A stretch of 64,000 nucleotides of DNA from NCBI RefSeq assembly GCF_020034665.1, contig NZ_JAIQDI010000001.1, forward strand, positions 2,852,001-2,916,000, read 5' to 3'. Shown here in pieces: positions 1 through 8,123 of the stretch; the stretch's first letter is position 1, and each line of letters begins with the position of its first letter. The stretch comes from Niabella beijingensis. GTDB lineage: Bacteria > Bacteroidota > Bacteroidia > Chitinophagales > Chitinophagaceae. The notes below the pieces were generated by a model. The model worked only from the letters and a program-made list of their open reading frames with translations. It was not told the DNA's origin and did not search any database. A program made the position numbers and the translations under genes.

Positions 1-658
1 TCACTTCCCCGTAACCGCAGTAGGCCAGGCGGTATTCCATCAATAAGGCCTGTTGGGTGGTTTCATCAAACGCATTCCATTCTTCTGCGGTGAACCGTTG
101 AGAACCGAGACCCGGGATTTGAAATTTTTCGTTGGGAACCGGGTGATTCCTGTTTCCTTCCTGCTGAAAAAGTTCAACAAGCTGCCGGATGCCTTCTGCT
201 TTCTGTGTTTTACGGTTGAACCAGCTTTCAAACAATTGCAGGAAGATCCATTGGGTCCATTTATAATACCCCGGGTCGCTGGTGCGCACCTCCCGGCTCC
301 AGTCGAAGCAAAAACCGATATTATCCAGTTGGTTTCTGAAAGTAGTAATATTTTTTTCGGTTGAGACAGCCGGATGAATGCCGTTTTCAATGGCATATTG
401 TTCGGCCGGAAGGCCAAAGGCGTCATATCCCATAGGGTGCAGCACATTAAATCCTTTCAACCGTTTGTACCGTGCATAAATATCGCTGGCAATATAGCCC
501 AGGGGGTGTCCCACATGTAACCCTGCCCCGCTGGGATAAGGGAACATATCCAGTACATAATATTTGGGTTTATCACTTTTATTGGAAACCGTGTAGGTGC
601 TGTTCTCAGCCCAGTAGCGCTGCCATTTTTTCTCTATTCCGTTAAAATTATACTCCAT
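1..658 (-). CDS. leuS: Leucyl-tRNA synthetase, N-terminal 219 residues (cut by window edge)
   Basis: Class I aminoacyl-tRNA synthetase charging tRNA-Leu in the cytoplasm. Reading the minus strand from the ATG at 656-658 gives [19 protein letters not shown], the usual start of bacterial LeuRS, then the HIGH-type ATP-binding motif HVGH at residues 48-51 and the conserved [17 protein letters not shown] block. The frame stays open to base 1, so the editing domain, KMSKS loop and anticodon-binding domain lie outside the window. The start is fixed by family homology; no Shine-Dalgarno is evident, as is usual in Bacteroidota. No sign of damage in the visible part. Confidence 0.97.
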   Translation of the reverse strand, partial: MEYNFNGIEKKWQRYWAENSTYTVSNKSDKPKYYVLDMFPYPSGAGLHVGHPLGYIASDIYARYKRLKGFNVLHPMGYDAFGLPAEQYAIENGIHPAVSTEKNITTFRNQLDNIGFCFDWSREVRTSDPGYYKWTQWIFLQLFESWFNRKTQKAEGIRQLVELFQQEGNRNHPVPNEKFQIPGLGSQRFTAEEWNAFDETTQQALLMEYRLAYCGYGEV

Positions 659-1091
659 AATGCTGTATTGATCCGGTCCCTTCCTTAGCGTTTGAAAAGG
701 ATTTTTGTGCTTCATTTTCAACAAAAAATCAGGAAACCTGGCTTGGGGGGCAAATTTAAGCAATGTATGCTCAAAAAAGCAGGTCCGGGCGGTATTTTGA
801 AGGCAAATGAAGCCACGGATCCGCAGATAAAGGCGGACTACAGGAAAACAATGATGTGGCCGGATTCAGGTGGCCGCAAATAAAAGCAATCACCAGGGCA
901 TCCGCTACCGGTCTGGGTGCAACCGGCGCTGAGCGGGCAGGGTCTGCGGAAGCCCTTCGATGCCCGGGCAGTATAACCGGTCACCTGTAGATCGTATTTG
1001 GTAAAAAATGAATAAATGTACCCCCATTTGGTTGTTCCCACCGGGCCATTTCTCATAATTACTTATATTGCAGTCCAAAAATCGACAGACA
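659..1091. other. Intergenic region with no recognised gene
   Basis: About 430 bases between the divergent leuS and DUF3098-like genes. Short open frames here (for example 692-883) have no family resemblance and no signal or domain pattern. The region should hold the two divergent promoters, but I see no clean TAnnTTTG element. I find no repeat, RNA or hairpin I would defend. Confidence 0.5.
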
Positions 1092-1343
1092 ATGGCTACA
1101 TCAAACAGCAATACTCCTTCCATGTTTTCAAAGTCCAATTATATGTGGATGCTTATCGGAGCTGTGGTAATGGCGTTGGGTATGTTTTTAATGTCGGGCG
1201 GAAAAAGCGACGACCCGCATGTGTTCGACAAGAACGCGGTCTACAGTGCTACCCGCATTACTGTTGCACCGATACTTATTTTTATCGGCCTGGCCATTGA
1301 GATCTATGCCATTTTTAAAAAATCATCGACGGAAAAAAACTAA
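1092..1343 (+). CDS. Small DUF3098-like inner-membrane protein
   Basis: An 83-residue protein with two hydrophobic segments: one near residues 16-36 (YMWMLIGAVVMALGMFLMSGG) and one near 55-75, followed by a Lys-rich tail. The arrangement, with a short polar loop between the helices, matches the DUF3098 family of Bacteroidota, whose function is unknown. The ATG at 1092 (MATSNSN) is preferred over an upstream in-frame ATG at 1068, which would add eight polar residues. It sits directly upstream of uppP, and in this phylum such small proteins are often found beside uppP and cell-division genes. A hairpin with a T-run follows its stop, so it probably has its own transcript. Confidence 0.75.
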   Translation: MATSNSNTPSMFSKSNYMWMLIGAVVMALGMFLMSGGKSDDPHVFDKNAVYSATRITVAPILIFIGLAIEIYAIFKKSSTEKN

Positions 1344-1366
1344 GCGTTTTTCAATAAAAGAAATTT

Positions 1367-1397
1367 AAGGCGGCTACTTTTGTGTCGCCTTATTTTT
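1367..1397 (+). terminator. Intrinsic terminator of the DUF3098-like gene
   Basis: Stem AAGGCG (1367-1372) pairs with CGCCTT (1386-1391) around a 13-base loop and is followed by ATTTTTT. The loop contains the perfect -7 element TACTTTTG of the next promoter, so terminator and uppP promoter are physically superimposed. Confidence 0.6.
1375..1382 (+). promoter_or_regulatory. Promoter -7 element of uppP
   Basis: TACTTTTG is an exact match to the Bacteroidota TAnnTTTG element and lies 27 bases upstream of the uppP ATG. No convincing TTTG -33 partner is visible upstream. Confidence 0.55.
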
Positions 1398-1409
1398 TAA
1401 AAGCACTTT

Positions 1410-2249
1410 ATGAGTATAATTCAGGCCATCATTATCGCAATTGTTGAAGGTATTACAGAGTACCTGCCCATTTCTTCCACCGGGCATATGATCATCGCCA
1501 GTTCGTTTATGGGCATCGAAAAAGAAGAGTTTACCAAATTGTTTGAGGTCTCCATACAGCTGGGCGCTATCCTGGCCGTGGTGGTACTGTACTGGCGCCG
1601 GTTCTTTCCTTCAAAAGCGGAAGGCGGCATTAACTGGACCTTTTATCTTAAACTTATCGCCGGTGTTATCCCTGCACTGGTATTGGGGTATTTATTCTCT
1701 GATAAGATCGATGAACTGCTGGAAAGTCCAAAGGTGGTTGCAATAACATTGCTGGCCGGGGGATTTGTGCTTTTAGTGATCGACCGGATGTTCAATCATC
1801 CAACCGTTAAAACAATCGACCAGGTCTCCTTTTCCAGGGCGTTTGTCACCGGGCTGTGGCAGGTGGTGGCCATGGTTCCGGGAGTGAGCCGTAGTGCGGC
1901 ATCTATCATCGGTGGTATGCAGCAGAAAATGACCCGGAATGTAGCAGCAGAGTTTTCCTTTTTCCTGGCAGTGCCCACCATGGCAGCAGCCACACTGTAT
2001 TCACTGTTCTTAAAGAAATGGACCCAAAGCGGTGTTACCCAAAAAGGCTATGAACTTATCCTTGCCTCAAAGGACAATACCATTGCCTTTATTGTAGGGA
2101 ATGTGGTGGCTTTTGTGGTGGCCATTCTGGCGATTAAATTTTTTATTGATTTTCTGAAAAAATATGGTTTTAAAGCCTTTGGCTGGTACCGGATCATTGC
2201 CGGGGCGGTTTTGCTGATATTGATTTACAAAGGGGTGATCGCCGGATAA
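1410..2249 (+). CDS. uppP: Undecaprenyl-diphosphate phosphatase
   Basis: BacA/UppP integral membrane enzyme that dephosphorylates undecaprenyl pyrophosphate to recycle the lipid carrier for peptidoglycan and other surface polymers. The 279-residue length is typical. Both signature segments are present: the N-terminal EGITEYLPISSTGH with Glu13 and Glu17, and the PGVSRS motif near residues 157-162 with Arg161, which together form the catalytic site in the family. About eight hydrophobic segments fill the rest. It has its own promoter within the preceding terminator hairpin and is followed by an intergenic gap before hemL, so it is probably monocistronic. Confidence 0.97.
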   Translation: MSIIQAIIIAIVEGITEYLPISSTGHMIIASSFMGIEKEEFTKLFEVSIQLGAILAVVVLYWRRFFPSKAEGGINWTFYLKLIAGVIPALVLGYLFSDKIDELLESPKVVAITLLAGGFVLLVIDRMFNHPTVKTIDQVSFSRAFVTGLWQVVAMVPGVSRSAASIIGGMQQKMTRNVAAEFSFFLAVPTMAAATLYSLFLKKWTQSGVTQKGYELILASKDNTIAFIVGNVVAFVVAILAIKFFIDFLKKYGFKAFGWYRIIAGAVLLILIYKGVIAG

Positions 2250-2408
2250 GGAAATAGGAAAAAGTGGAGCGTGAAAAGTCATAGAGTCACCGCCGCTTTA
2301 ATACCATGACTCCAAATTGACGATCCTTAACGAACAAAATGCTGGCCATCCTGTTACGTTTAAGTTCGGTATCCGCCGCTTCATAATTGACCATTCACTA
2401 TTCACATC

Positions 2409-3701
2409 ATGTATACATACGAATCCAGCAAAACATTATTCGAACGTGCGCAGCAAAGTATTCCCGGTGGAGTCAATTCGCCTGTACGGGCTTTTAAAAG
2501 TGTGGGAGGCTCACCCGTATTTTTTGAGAAAGCAAAAGGCGCTTACCTGTACGATGTACAAGGACAACGTTATATCGATTATATCGCTTCCTGGGGCCCG
2601 ATGATCCTGGGACATGGGTATGAGCCGGTGGTAAAAGCCATTCAACAACAAGTGGAAAAAGCTACCTCTTTTGGTGCGCCTACGGAGATCGAGGTGGAAA
2701 TGGCCGAACTGATCAAATCCATGGTGCCCAATGTAGATCTGATCCGTATGGTGAACAGCGGAACCGAGGCCTGTATGAGTGTGCTCCGGGTGGCCCGGGG
2801 GTATACCGGACGCAATAAATTCATCAAATTTGAAGGCTGCTATCATGGTCATGCCGATCCCTTCCTGGTAAAAGCCGGCAGTGGTGTGGCTACCTTTAAT
2901 ATTCAAACCGTTCCGGGTATTACTGCCGGTGCGGCCAATGACACGCTTACCTGTGCGTACAATGACCTGGCAGCAGTAGCGCAACTGGTGAATGAGAACA
3001 AAGGTGAAATCGCGGCGATCATTGTGGAGCCTGTGGCGGGTAATATGGGATGTATCGTTCCGGAGCCGGGATTTTTGGAAGGCCTGCGCCGGATCTGCGA
3101 TGAAGAGCAGATTGTTTTGATCTTTGATGAAGTGATGAACGGGTTCCGCCTGGCATTGGGTGGTGCACAGGAGCGGCTGAAAATTAATGCGGACCTGGTA
3201 ACCTATGGTAAGGTGATCGGGGCCGGGATGCCGGTAGGTGCCTTTGGGGGCAAACGGCATATTATGGAGGTGGTGGCACCGCTGGGTGGCGTATACCAGG
3301 CCGGCACCTTAAGCGGTAACCCGGTAGCAATGACGGCCGGGCTGACCCTCCTGAAAGCACTGAAAGAGCATCCGCAATTGCTGACGGAACTGGATGAAAA
3401 AACGATCTACCTGAAAGACGGACTGGATAAGGTATTGGGCGCCTGGGGGCAGCCCTATGTGGTCAATCAGTTTGGCAGTATGATCAGTATCCATTTCTCT
3501 GCTCAACCGGTGGTAAATTTTGCAACAGCGGCGGCATCGGATATTGCGCGGTTCAACCAATTCTTCCATGCGTTGCTGAAACGCGGTATTTATCTTCCTC
3601 CCTCAGCTTTTGAAAGCTGGTTTCTGAATAATGCATTGACGCAGGAAGACCTGGATCAAACAATACAGGCGGTAAAAGAAAGCCTGGAAGAGATCGGATG
3701 A
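2409..3701 (+). CDS. hemL: Glutamate-1-semialdehyde 2,1-aminomutase
   Basis: PLP-dependent enzyme converting glutamate-1-semialdehyde to 5-aminolevulinate in the C5 heme pathway. The 430-residue length matches the family. Visible signatures include the N-terminal SIPGGVNSPVRAFKSVGGSP, the DEVMNGFRLALGGAQ block, and the PLP-binding lysine Lys268 in YGKVIGAGMPVGAFGG. It is not clustered with other heme-synthesis genes, but a heme-import operon lies 13 kb downstream in the same window. Faces the convergent DinB-like gene with a 39-base gap. Confidence 0.97.
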   Translation: MYTYESSKTLFERAQQSIPGGVNSPVRAFKSVGGSPVFFEKAKGAYLYDVQGQRYIDYIASWGPMILGHGYEPVVKAIQQQVEKATSFGAPTEIEVEMAELIKSMVPNVDLIRMVNSGTEACMSVLRVARGYTGRNKFIKFEGCYHGHADPFLVKAGSGVATFNIQTVPGITAGAANDTLTCAYNDLAAVAQLVNENKGEIAAIIVEPVAGNMGCIVPEPGFLEGLRRICDEEQIVLIFDEVMNGFRLALGGAQERLKINADLVTYGKVIGAGMPVGAFGGKRHIMEVVAPLGGVYQAGTLSGNPVAMTAGLTLLKALKEHPQLLTELDEKTIYLKDGLDKVLGAWGQPYVVNQFGSMISIHFSAQPVVNFATAAASDIARFNQFFHALLKRGIYLPPSAFESWFLNNALTQEDLDQTIQAVKESLEEIG

Positions 3702-3740
3702 TTTAATGTTGGCTGCCAAGCTGATATGTTTGCCGGAAGG

Positions 3741-4259
3741 TCAGGTTGCTGCGATTACCGCATCGATCCGCTCTTTTTGCCGCAGATGATGTTGTAAATG
3801 CATCGCTGCAAACTGCAGCCATTCAGCAGCGCTGAAATACTGAAACCCCGGATGCAGTGTTTTACCTCCCCGGTGATCTGCATCAGCGAAGAGCTGAATG
3901 ACTTTTTCCCTGATGGCCGTTAATTCCCGGAAGAGCTGTTCTTTACTCAGGGGTTGAGGAAGATTGATATCGTTAAAAGGATTCTCCAGCCGCTGATCGG
4001 GGAAGGCATTGGAAGTAAACATAGCAGTGGCTGCAGGCGTCATTTCGCTGCTTACATGTTCATCTGTTGCCAGGGCCGCTTCCATCTGTTCCATATAAAA
4101 TGTGGTATCACTGATAAGGTGCATGTAAACCTGACCCAGCGACCAGCTTACCGGGGCGGGGCGTTGTTGCAGTTGCTGCAGTGTGTAAGCATCAAGATAA
4201 CCGATCCACAGCTGGATGCTGTTATTGAATGCAGATAGTGATTCCGGAATTGTTAACAT
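3741..4259 (-). CDS. DinB/YfiT-like four-helix metalloprotein
   Basis: A 172-residue protein of the DinB superfamily, four-helix bundles that usually bind a divalent metal with three histidines and often act as thiol-dependent transferases. Here the helices contain SWSLGQVYMHLISDTTFYMEQ near residues 38-58 and AAMHLQHHLRQKERI near the end, supplying His residues at the expected places. The specific reaction cannot be told from sequence. It is convergent with hemL. The next gene upstream on the same strand is the ORF6N gene, about 70 bases away, but co-transcription is uncertain. Confidence 0.75.
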   Translation of the reverse strand: MLTIPESLSAFNNSIQLWIGYLDAYTLQQLQQRPAPVSWSLGQVYMHLISDTTFYMEQMEAALATDEHVSSEMTPAATAMFTSNAFPDQRLENPFNDINLPQPLSKEQLFRELTAIREKVIQLFADADHRGGKTLHPGFQYFSAAEWLQFAAMHLQHHLRQKERIDAVIAAT

Positions 4260-4329
4260 CTTGTCGCGAACTTACCAAATTACCACCGACTTCTTTACTG
4301 TTAATTGTATTTGATCTTCATCAAAGTGC

Positions 4330-4905
4330 CTATGGCCTGTTAAACCCGATCCGTTCGCGGGCATTCCATTTTTGTTGCGCCGCTTTTTCATCCAGCAGAT
4401 TTTCTATAGCATCATAGATGGAAGAAAGCTGTACATCGTGTTCGGTAATATGCTGCTGAAGCTGTTTTAGCTGTTCTTTTATATCGCCCTGCTCCAGCAG
4501 GATCCTTCGGATCTCCACAAAGGCCCGCATGATAGCGATATTCATCTGGATGGCCTTTTCGCTGTTTAACAGACCACTCAGCATGGCTATTCCCTGTTCC
4601 GTAAAAGCGTAAGGGAGTGCTGTTTTGGGCCGTTTTCCAGGGTATGTCATCACAAATTGTGATGACATACCCGTAGTCGATTGATTATTATTGTTTAATG
4701 CTTCTATTTGCGGTATTAATAGCAGCTTCTCCTCTTTTGTCAGCTGAAACATGAAATCAGCAGGGAATCGCTTGTTGTTTCTTTTCACCGTCTGGTTCAA
4801 AACCCGCGTTTCAACTTCATATAATAGTGCCAGGTCAAAATCAAGGAGCACTCTTTCTCCACGGATGGTATAGATGCGGTTTTGGATACTGCGGATGATT
4901 TGCAT
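4330..4905 (-). CDS. ORF6N domain protein (phage-type DNA-binding family)
   Basis: A 191-residue protein of the ORF6N family, related to KilA-N antirepressor-type domains of phages but widespread as solitary chromosomal genes in Bacteroidota. The N-terminus (IYTIRGERVLLDFDLALLYEVETRVLNQTVKRNNKRFP) and the LPYAFTEQGIAMLSGLLNSEKAI segment are characteristic. Residues 110-190 are a predicted helical or coiled-coil tail. Its function in these genomes is unknown. The coding sequence contains a perfect 33-base inverted repeat at 4640-4672. There are no phage genes nearby, so it is not evidence of a prophage. Confidence 0.85.
   Translation of the reverse strand: MQIIRSIQNRIYTIRGERVLLDFDLALLYEVETRVLNQTVKRNNKRFPADFMFQLTKEEKLLLIPQIEALNNNNQSTTGMSSQFVMTYPGKRPKTALPYAFTEQGIAMLSGLLNSEKAIQMNIAIMRAFVEIRRILLEQGDIKEQLKQLQQHITEHDVQLSSIYDAIENLLDEKAAQQKWNARERIGFNRP
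4640..4672. repeat. Perfect 16-bp inverted repeat inside the ORF6N gene
   Basis: GGGTATGTCATCACAA, one A, then its exact reverse complement. On the coding strand it spans codons for GMSSQFVMTYP, just before the conserved LPYAFTEQG block. A transcript would form a 16-bp stem with essentially no loop. Confidence 0.9.
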
Positions 4906-5054
4906 ATGGTCAGGTATTTAACGCTAAAATATAAAAAATAATTGTAAAGTGTTTGTTTTTCTAGGATGTTATGCTGCCGGAGCGCATATCCCGCCTTGTC
5001 CGTTTCGTGCTGTACCTTTGTTTTTATTATTCAGCATTCAAAATCTGAGCAGAT

Positions 5055-5903
5055 ATGCCCGTGATAGAACTGGAAACCATCATTCATGCAGCTGCGGAAA
5101 CCTGTTTTGATCTTTCCAGGAGTATCGATCTGCATAGTTTGTCCACGGCACAAACAAACGAAAAAGCCGTTGGAGGAAGAACCAGCGGTCTTATTGGTGC
5201 GGGAGAAACCGTAACCTGGCAGGCAACCCATTTTGGAGTGCGTCAAAAGCTGACATCAAAGATCACCGCATACAACCGGCCGGTTCATTTCAGGGATGAG
5301 CAACTCCAGGGTGCTTTCCGGTTTATAAAGCACGATCATTATTTTCATAAAGTGGAAAACGGTACGTTGATGAAAGATGTATTTTGTTTTCAATCGCCGC
5401 TGGGCATGCTGGGGCGCCTGGTAGATGCCGTTATTATGAAACGATACCTCACCCGTTTTTTAACAGAGCGCAACAAGGTGATAAAAGTTGTTGCAGAATC
5501 AGCAATGGGAATGCATGTATTGAATGCAGAACAAAAGTTAGAGGTACTGGAATGCGCCGGCGTTTTTTCTTACACGAACCAGGGATTTTTGTTGCAGGAA
5601 AAATACCTGCGCAGCTATTATTACTGGTCTGATATCGAAACGATTTTTGCTTATAAAAGGGATCTTATTACCACCGACGAAATTTGCCTTGACCTGTTTA
5701 CAAAAAACGGTAGCTGCATTACTGTTGAAGAATCGTATCCGGGGTGGGAGCGGTTTCTGAAAAAAATGTCAGACCGCTTCCTTTTCACCCCAGAAGATTG
5801 GGAACAAAAACTGATGCAGTCTTCCTTTCAGACAAACCTTACCTTGTTGTTTGATCGTACGGGAAGAAGCATGGAGGCCGCAATAGCAGTGTATGACACC
5901 TGA
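5055..5903 (+). CDS. SRPBCC-like domain fused to a PH-like/YcxB-type domain
   Basis: A 282-residue soluble protein with no signal peptide. Residues 1-150 look like an SRPBCC (START-like, ligand-binding) cyclase/dehydrase domain: the MPVIELETIIHAAAETCFDL start, the GAGETVTWQATHFGVRQKLTSKI strand pair and the FKHDHYFH segment fit the family. Residues 165-265 form a second domain (GFLLQEKYLRSYYYWSDIETIFAYKRDLIT) resembling the PH-like fold of YcxB-type proteins. The fusion is unusual, and neither domain identifies a substrate. The gene ends one base before the convergent bestrophin gene. Confidence 0.6.
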   Translation: MPVIELETIIHAAAETCFDLSRSIDLHSLSTAQTNEKAVGGRTSGLIGAGETVTWQATHFGVRQKLTSKITAYNRPVHFRDEQLQGAFRFIKHDHYFHKVENGTLMKDVFCFQSPLGMLGRLVDAVIMKRYLTRFLTERNKVIKVVAESAMGMHVLNAEQKLEVLECAGVFSYTNQGFLLQEKYLRSYYYWSDIETIFAYKRDLITTDEICLDLFTKNGSCITVEESYPGWERFLKKMSDRFLFTPEDWEQKLMQSSFQTNLTLLFDRTGRSMEAAIAVYDT

Positions 5904-5904
5904 T

Positions 5905-6912
5905 TTACAAAACAATATTGTTCTTTGGAAGAACCGGCTCCGGAAGTGCTTTTTCATCCAGCATATCCCGCATGTCGATCTCGATCGTGCGGCTGATCTG
6001 TGTAATAGGAATATCGTTGGCGCTGCCTTCAAACGGGTTTACCGCGCTTTCCCCAATGGTATCAAGTATATGAAAGGCCCAGGCCACCACAGCCGAAAGA
6101 AAAATGTTGAACCAGATGGTATATCCTTCCAGGAACGTGCCATCCCCAAGTTTACTATACTCTTTTAAAAGGCCGAAAGGAAGCAATACAATAAAGATAA
6201 AGAGCAGGTAGGTAGTTACAGAAGCAAAATTGCGGGGATAAGGAAAATTTTTGATCCGTTCTGCCTTTCCCTGTCCGTCTGTAAATTTAGTAATACTGTT
6301 CTGTAGCGTGACCCACTGAAAATCGTTCAGGGTTCCTTCTTTTTTCAATATTGCCAGGGCCTCGGATTGTAATGCAATAAGCTGTGTTGCCCGGTTCTTT
6401 TTAGAAAGGATATAATGGAGTTCATCTTCCGGCAGGTAGTTGTTCAGTTCATCCTCCAGTCTGCTTTCCCGTTCCGGAATACGATATCGTCCCTTCAAAA
6501 AGTCCTGGTTACTGTGCCGCTGCATATTCTCCCAGCTGCGGGGTTCCCTGAGCTGAAATCTTAAAGCCGTCAGCCAGGCAAAATGACGGTAAAACATTTT
6601 TTTTAACAGTTCCGGCTGATCGCCGCCTAATGTGTCACGAAGGGTATAGGCAAAGCTGCGGCTGTCATTAATGATACCGCCATATATCTGCCGCGCCTCC
6701 CAGATCCGTCCATAGCTTGCGTTATTCTTGAATCCAACAATGAAGGCCAGGGCTGTGCCTAATATAGCAATCGGCTGCCAGGGAAGAGCAATGAAATAAA
6801 AACCCAGTTTGTACAATACAGTAGGGATCGTGGCTATCACAAGCAGCCAAAGCGTATCTTTTAAACTCCACCTGAAAAACTCAAGCGGAGTATATCTTCG
6901 TCCGGTATGCAT
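5905..6912 (-). CDS. Bestrophin-family ion channel
   Basis: A membrane protein of the bestrophin/UPF0187 family, pentameric anion or cation channels in bacteria. From the ATG at 6912 (MHTGRRYTPLEFFRW) it is 335 residues; an upstream in-frame ATG at 6933 would add MYLFYTI. Hallmarks: the N-terminal amphipathic segment, two hydrophobic helices near residues 20-70, the GFKNNASYGRIWEARQIYGG block that lines the pore neck in the family, and two further helices around 225-285. The C-terminus NPFEGSANDIPI followed by an acidic tail is typical. Convergent with the SRPBCC fusion gene. Confidence 0.9.
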   Translation of the reverse strand: MHTGRRYTPLEFFRWSLKDTLWLLVIATIPTVLYKLGFYFIALPWQPIAILGTALAFIVGFKNNASYGRIWEARQIYGGIINDSRSFAYTLRDTLGGDQPELLKKMFYRHFAWLTALRFQLREPRSWENMQRHSNQDFLKGRYRIPERESRLEDELNNYLPEDELHYILSKKNRATQLIALQSEALAILKKEGTLNDFQWVTLQNSITKFTDGQGKAERIKNFPYPRNFASVTTYLLFIFIVLLPFGLLKEYSKLGDGTFLEGYTIWFNIFLSAVVAWAFHILDTIGESAVNPFEGSANDIPITQISRTIEIDMRDMLDEKALPEPVLPKNNIVL

Positions 6913-7089
6913 GATGGTATAAAATAGGTACAACGAATTTAATAAGTAATTCCTTTATTGCTGCATCTCTTTCAAAAATCAATAGAATACTGCAGTTCCT
7001 TTATGTTTTAACCCATTAAGAAGTTAAGCACCGTTGAGTTATGGGTCATTCTTAATGCGCTTTCGTTCCTAATGTTCGTAAAGACCATT

Positions 7090-7097
7090 TATTTTTG
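7090..7097 (+). promoter_or_regulatory. Promoter -7 element upstream of the DUF4287 gene
   Basis: TATTTTTG matches TAnnTTTG exactly and lies 40 bases before the ATG at 7138. Confidence 0.5.
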
Positions 7098-7137
7098 CAG
7101 AGTACAACTTATCCGGTATAAATTTAAACGAATCAGC

Positions 7138-7356
7138 ATGTCATTTCAGGCGTACATAGACAACATTAAAAAGAAGACGGGAAAAAGCCCCGAAGATTTT
7201 AAGAAACTGGCAGAGAAGAAAGGGTTTCTTAAAGGCGGACAAATAGCACCTGCGGTAAAGGCAACAGAGATCACGAACTGGCTTAAGGAGGAGTTTGAAC
7301 TGGGGCACGGGCATGCCATGGCGATCTACGCGGCGTTCAAGGGGAAGACCGAATGA
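7138..7356 (+). CDS. DUF4287 family protein
   Basis: A 72-residue basic cytosolic protein. MSFQAYIDNIKKKTGKSPEDFKKLAEKKG and the C-terminal GHGHAMAIYAAFKGK are the two halves of the DUF4287 domain, which often forms the N-terminal part of DUF5655-type proteins. Function unknown. The ATG at 7138 is used because the family starts here and it follows a clear promoter element; the 22 codons upstream lack family similarity. The Crp/Fnr gene follows about 86 bases later, so co-transcription is possible. Confidence 0.85.
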   Translation: MSFQAYIDNIKKKTGKSPEDFKKLAEKKGFLKGGQIAPAVKATEITNWLKEEFELGHGHAMAIYAAFKGKTE

Positions 7357-7442
7357 TCTCAGGCATGCAACGGTACAAACAACAGATACCCTCTGTCACA
7401 TAAAACCTTCTTATATTTATCCAACGAGACGGGCTTTTAATC

Positions 7443-8030
7443 ATGCAGCAATTAATCCAGGCGGTCAGGTCGCTTATTCCGCTGACTTCAAAAGAGGAGC
7501 AGGTCATTGGCCGGCTTTTTACCGCGAGGAAGTATAAAAAAGGATCTTACTTTTTATCGGAAGGAGCGATTTGCAAGTATGCAGGCTTTATCAGCAAGGG
7601 GCTGATGCGTTTCTATATTAATGTAGACGGAGAGGAAAAGACCTACGGCTTTTTACAGGAGCACCAGTTTATTAGCAACTACGGCAGCTTTGTACCCCGG
7701 ATCCCATCACTGCAAAGTATACAGGCACTGGAGGATAGCGAACTGTATGTGATCACTTATGCCAACCTGCAAAAGCTGTATCAGGAATTAAAACATGGCG
7801 AACGGATGGGCAGGGTCATTATTGAGCAGGTCTTCATCCAGGCACTGGCGGATCTTAATTCTTTTTATACAGATACTCCGGAAGCCAGGTACCGGAAATT
7901 CATCACAGAACATCCTGACCTGGGCCAGCGGGTATCCCAGTACCATATCGCATCTTTTGTAGGGGTAAAGCCTCAATCCCTTAGCCGCATCCGGAAAAGA
8001 ATTCTTCACCAGGGTGCCAAAGATTTCTGA
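7443..8030 (+). CDS. Crp/Fnr-family transcriptional regulator
   Basis: A 195-residue regulator with an N-terminal cyclic-nucleotide-binding-like beta-roll (about residues 20-110: KKGSYFLSEGAICKYAGFISKGLMRFYI) and a C-terminal winged helix ending with YHIASFVGVKPQSLSRIRKRI, a typical recognition helix. This short form is common in Bacteroidota. There is no Cys cluster for an iron-sulfur centre, so an FNR-type oxygen sensor is unlikely; the ligand is unknown. The next gene, a membrane-cupin fusion, starts 93 bases downstream on the same strand and is the obvious candidate target or partner, by position only. Confidence 0.9.
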   Translation: MQQLIQAVRSLIPLTSKEEQVIGRLFTARKYKKGSYFLSEGAICKYAGFISKGLMRFYINVDGEEKTYGFLQEHQFISNYGSFVPRIPSLQSIQALEDSELYVITYANLQKLYQELKHGERMGRVIIEQVFIQALADLNSFYTDTPEARYRKFITEHPDLGQRVSQYHIASFVGVKPQSLSRIRKRILHQGAKDF

Positions 8031-8123
8031 AACACCATACAGGAGCAAATCATTTATTAACCCAGGTGCATCAATTGCCGGCATACCTGTCTGAATTTTG
8101 TTGTCGAAACAAAATAAAAATAT

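Noticed and set aside
692..883. 63-codon frame after leuS
   Set aside because: No homology features, low-information composition, and no start context.
4330..4905. ORF6N gene as part of a prophage
   Set aside because: No other phage genes, integrase or att-like repeats are nearby; solitary ORF6N genes are common in the phylum.
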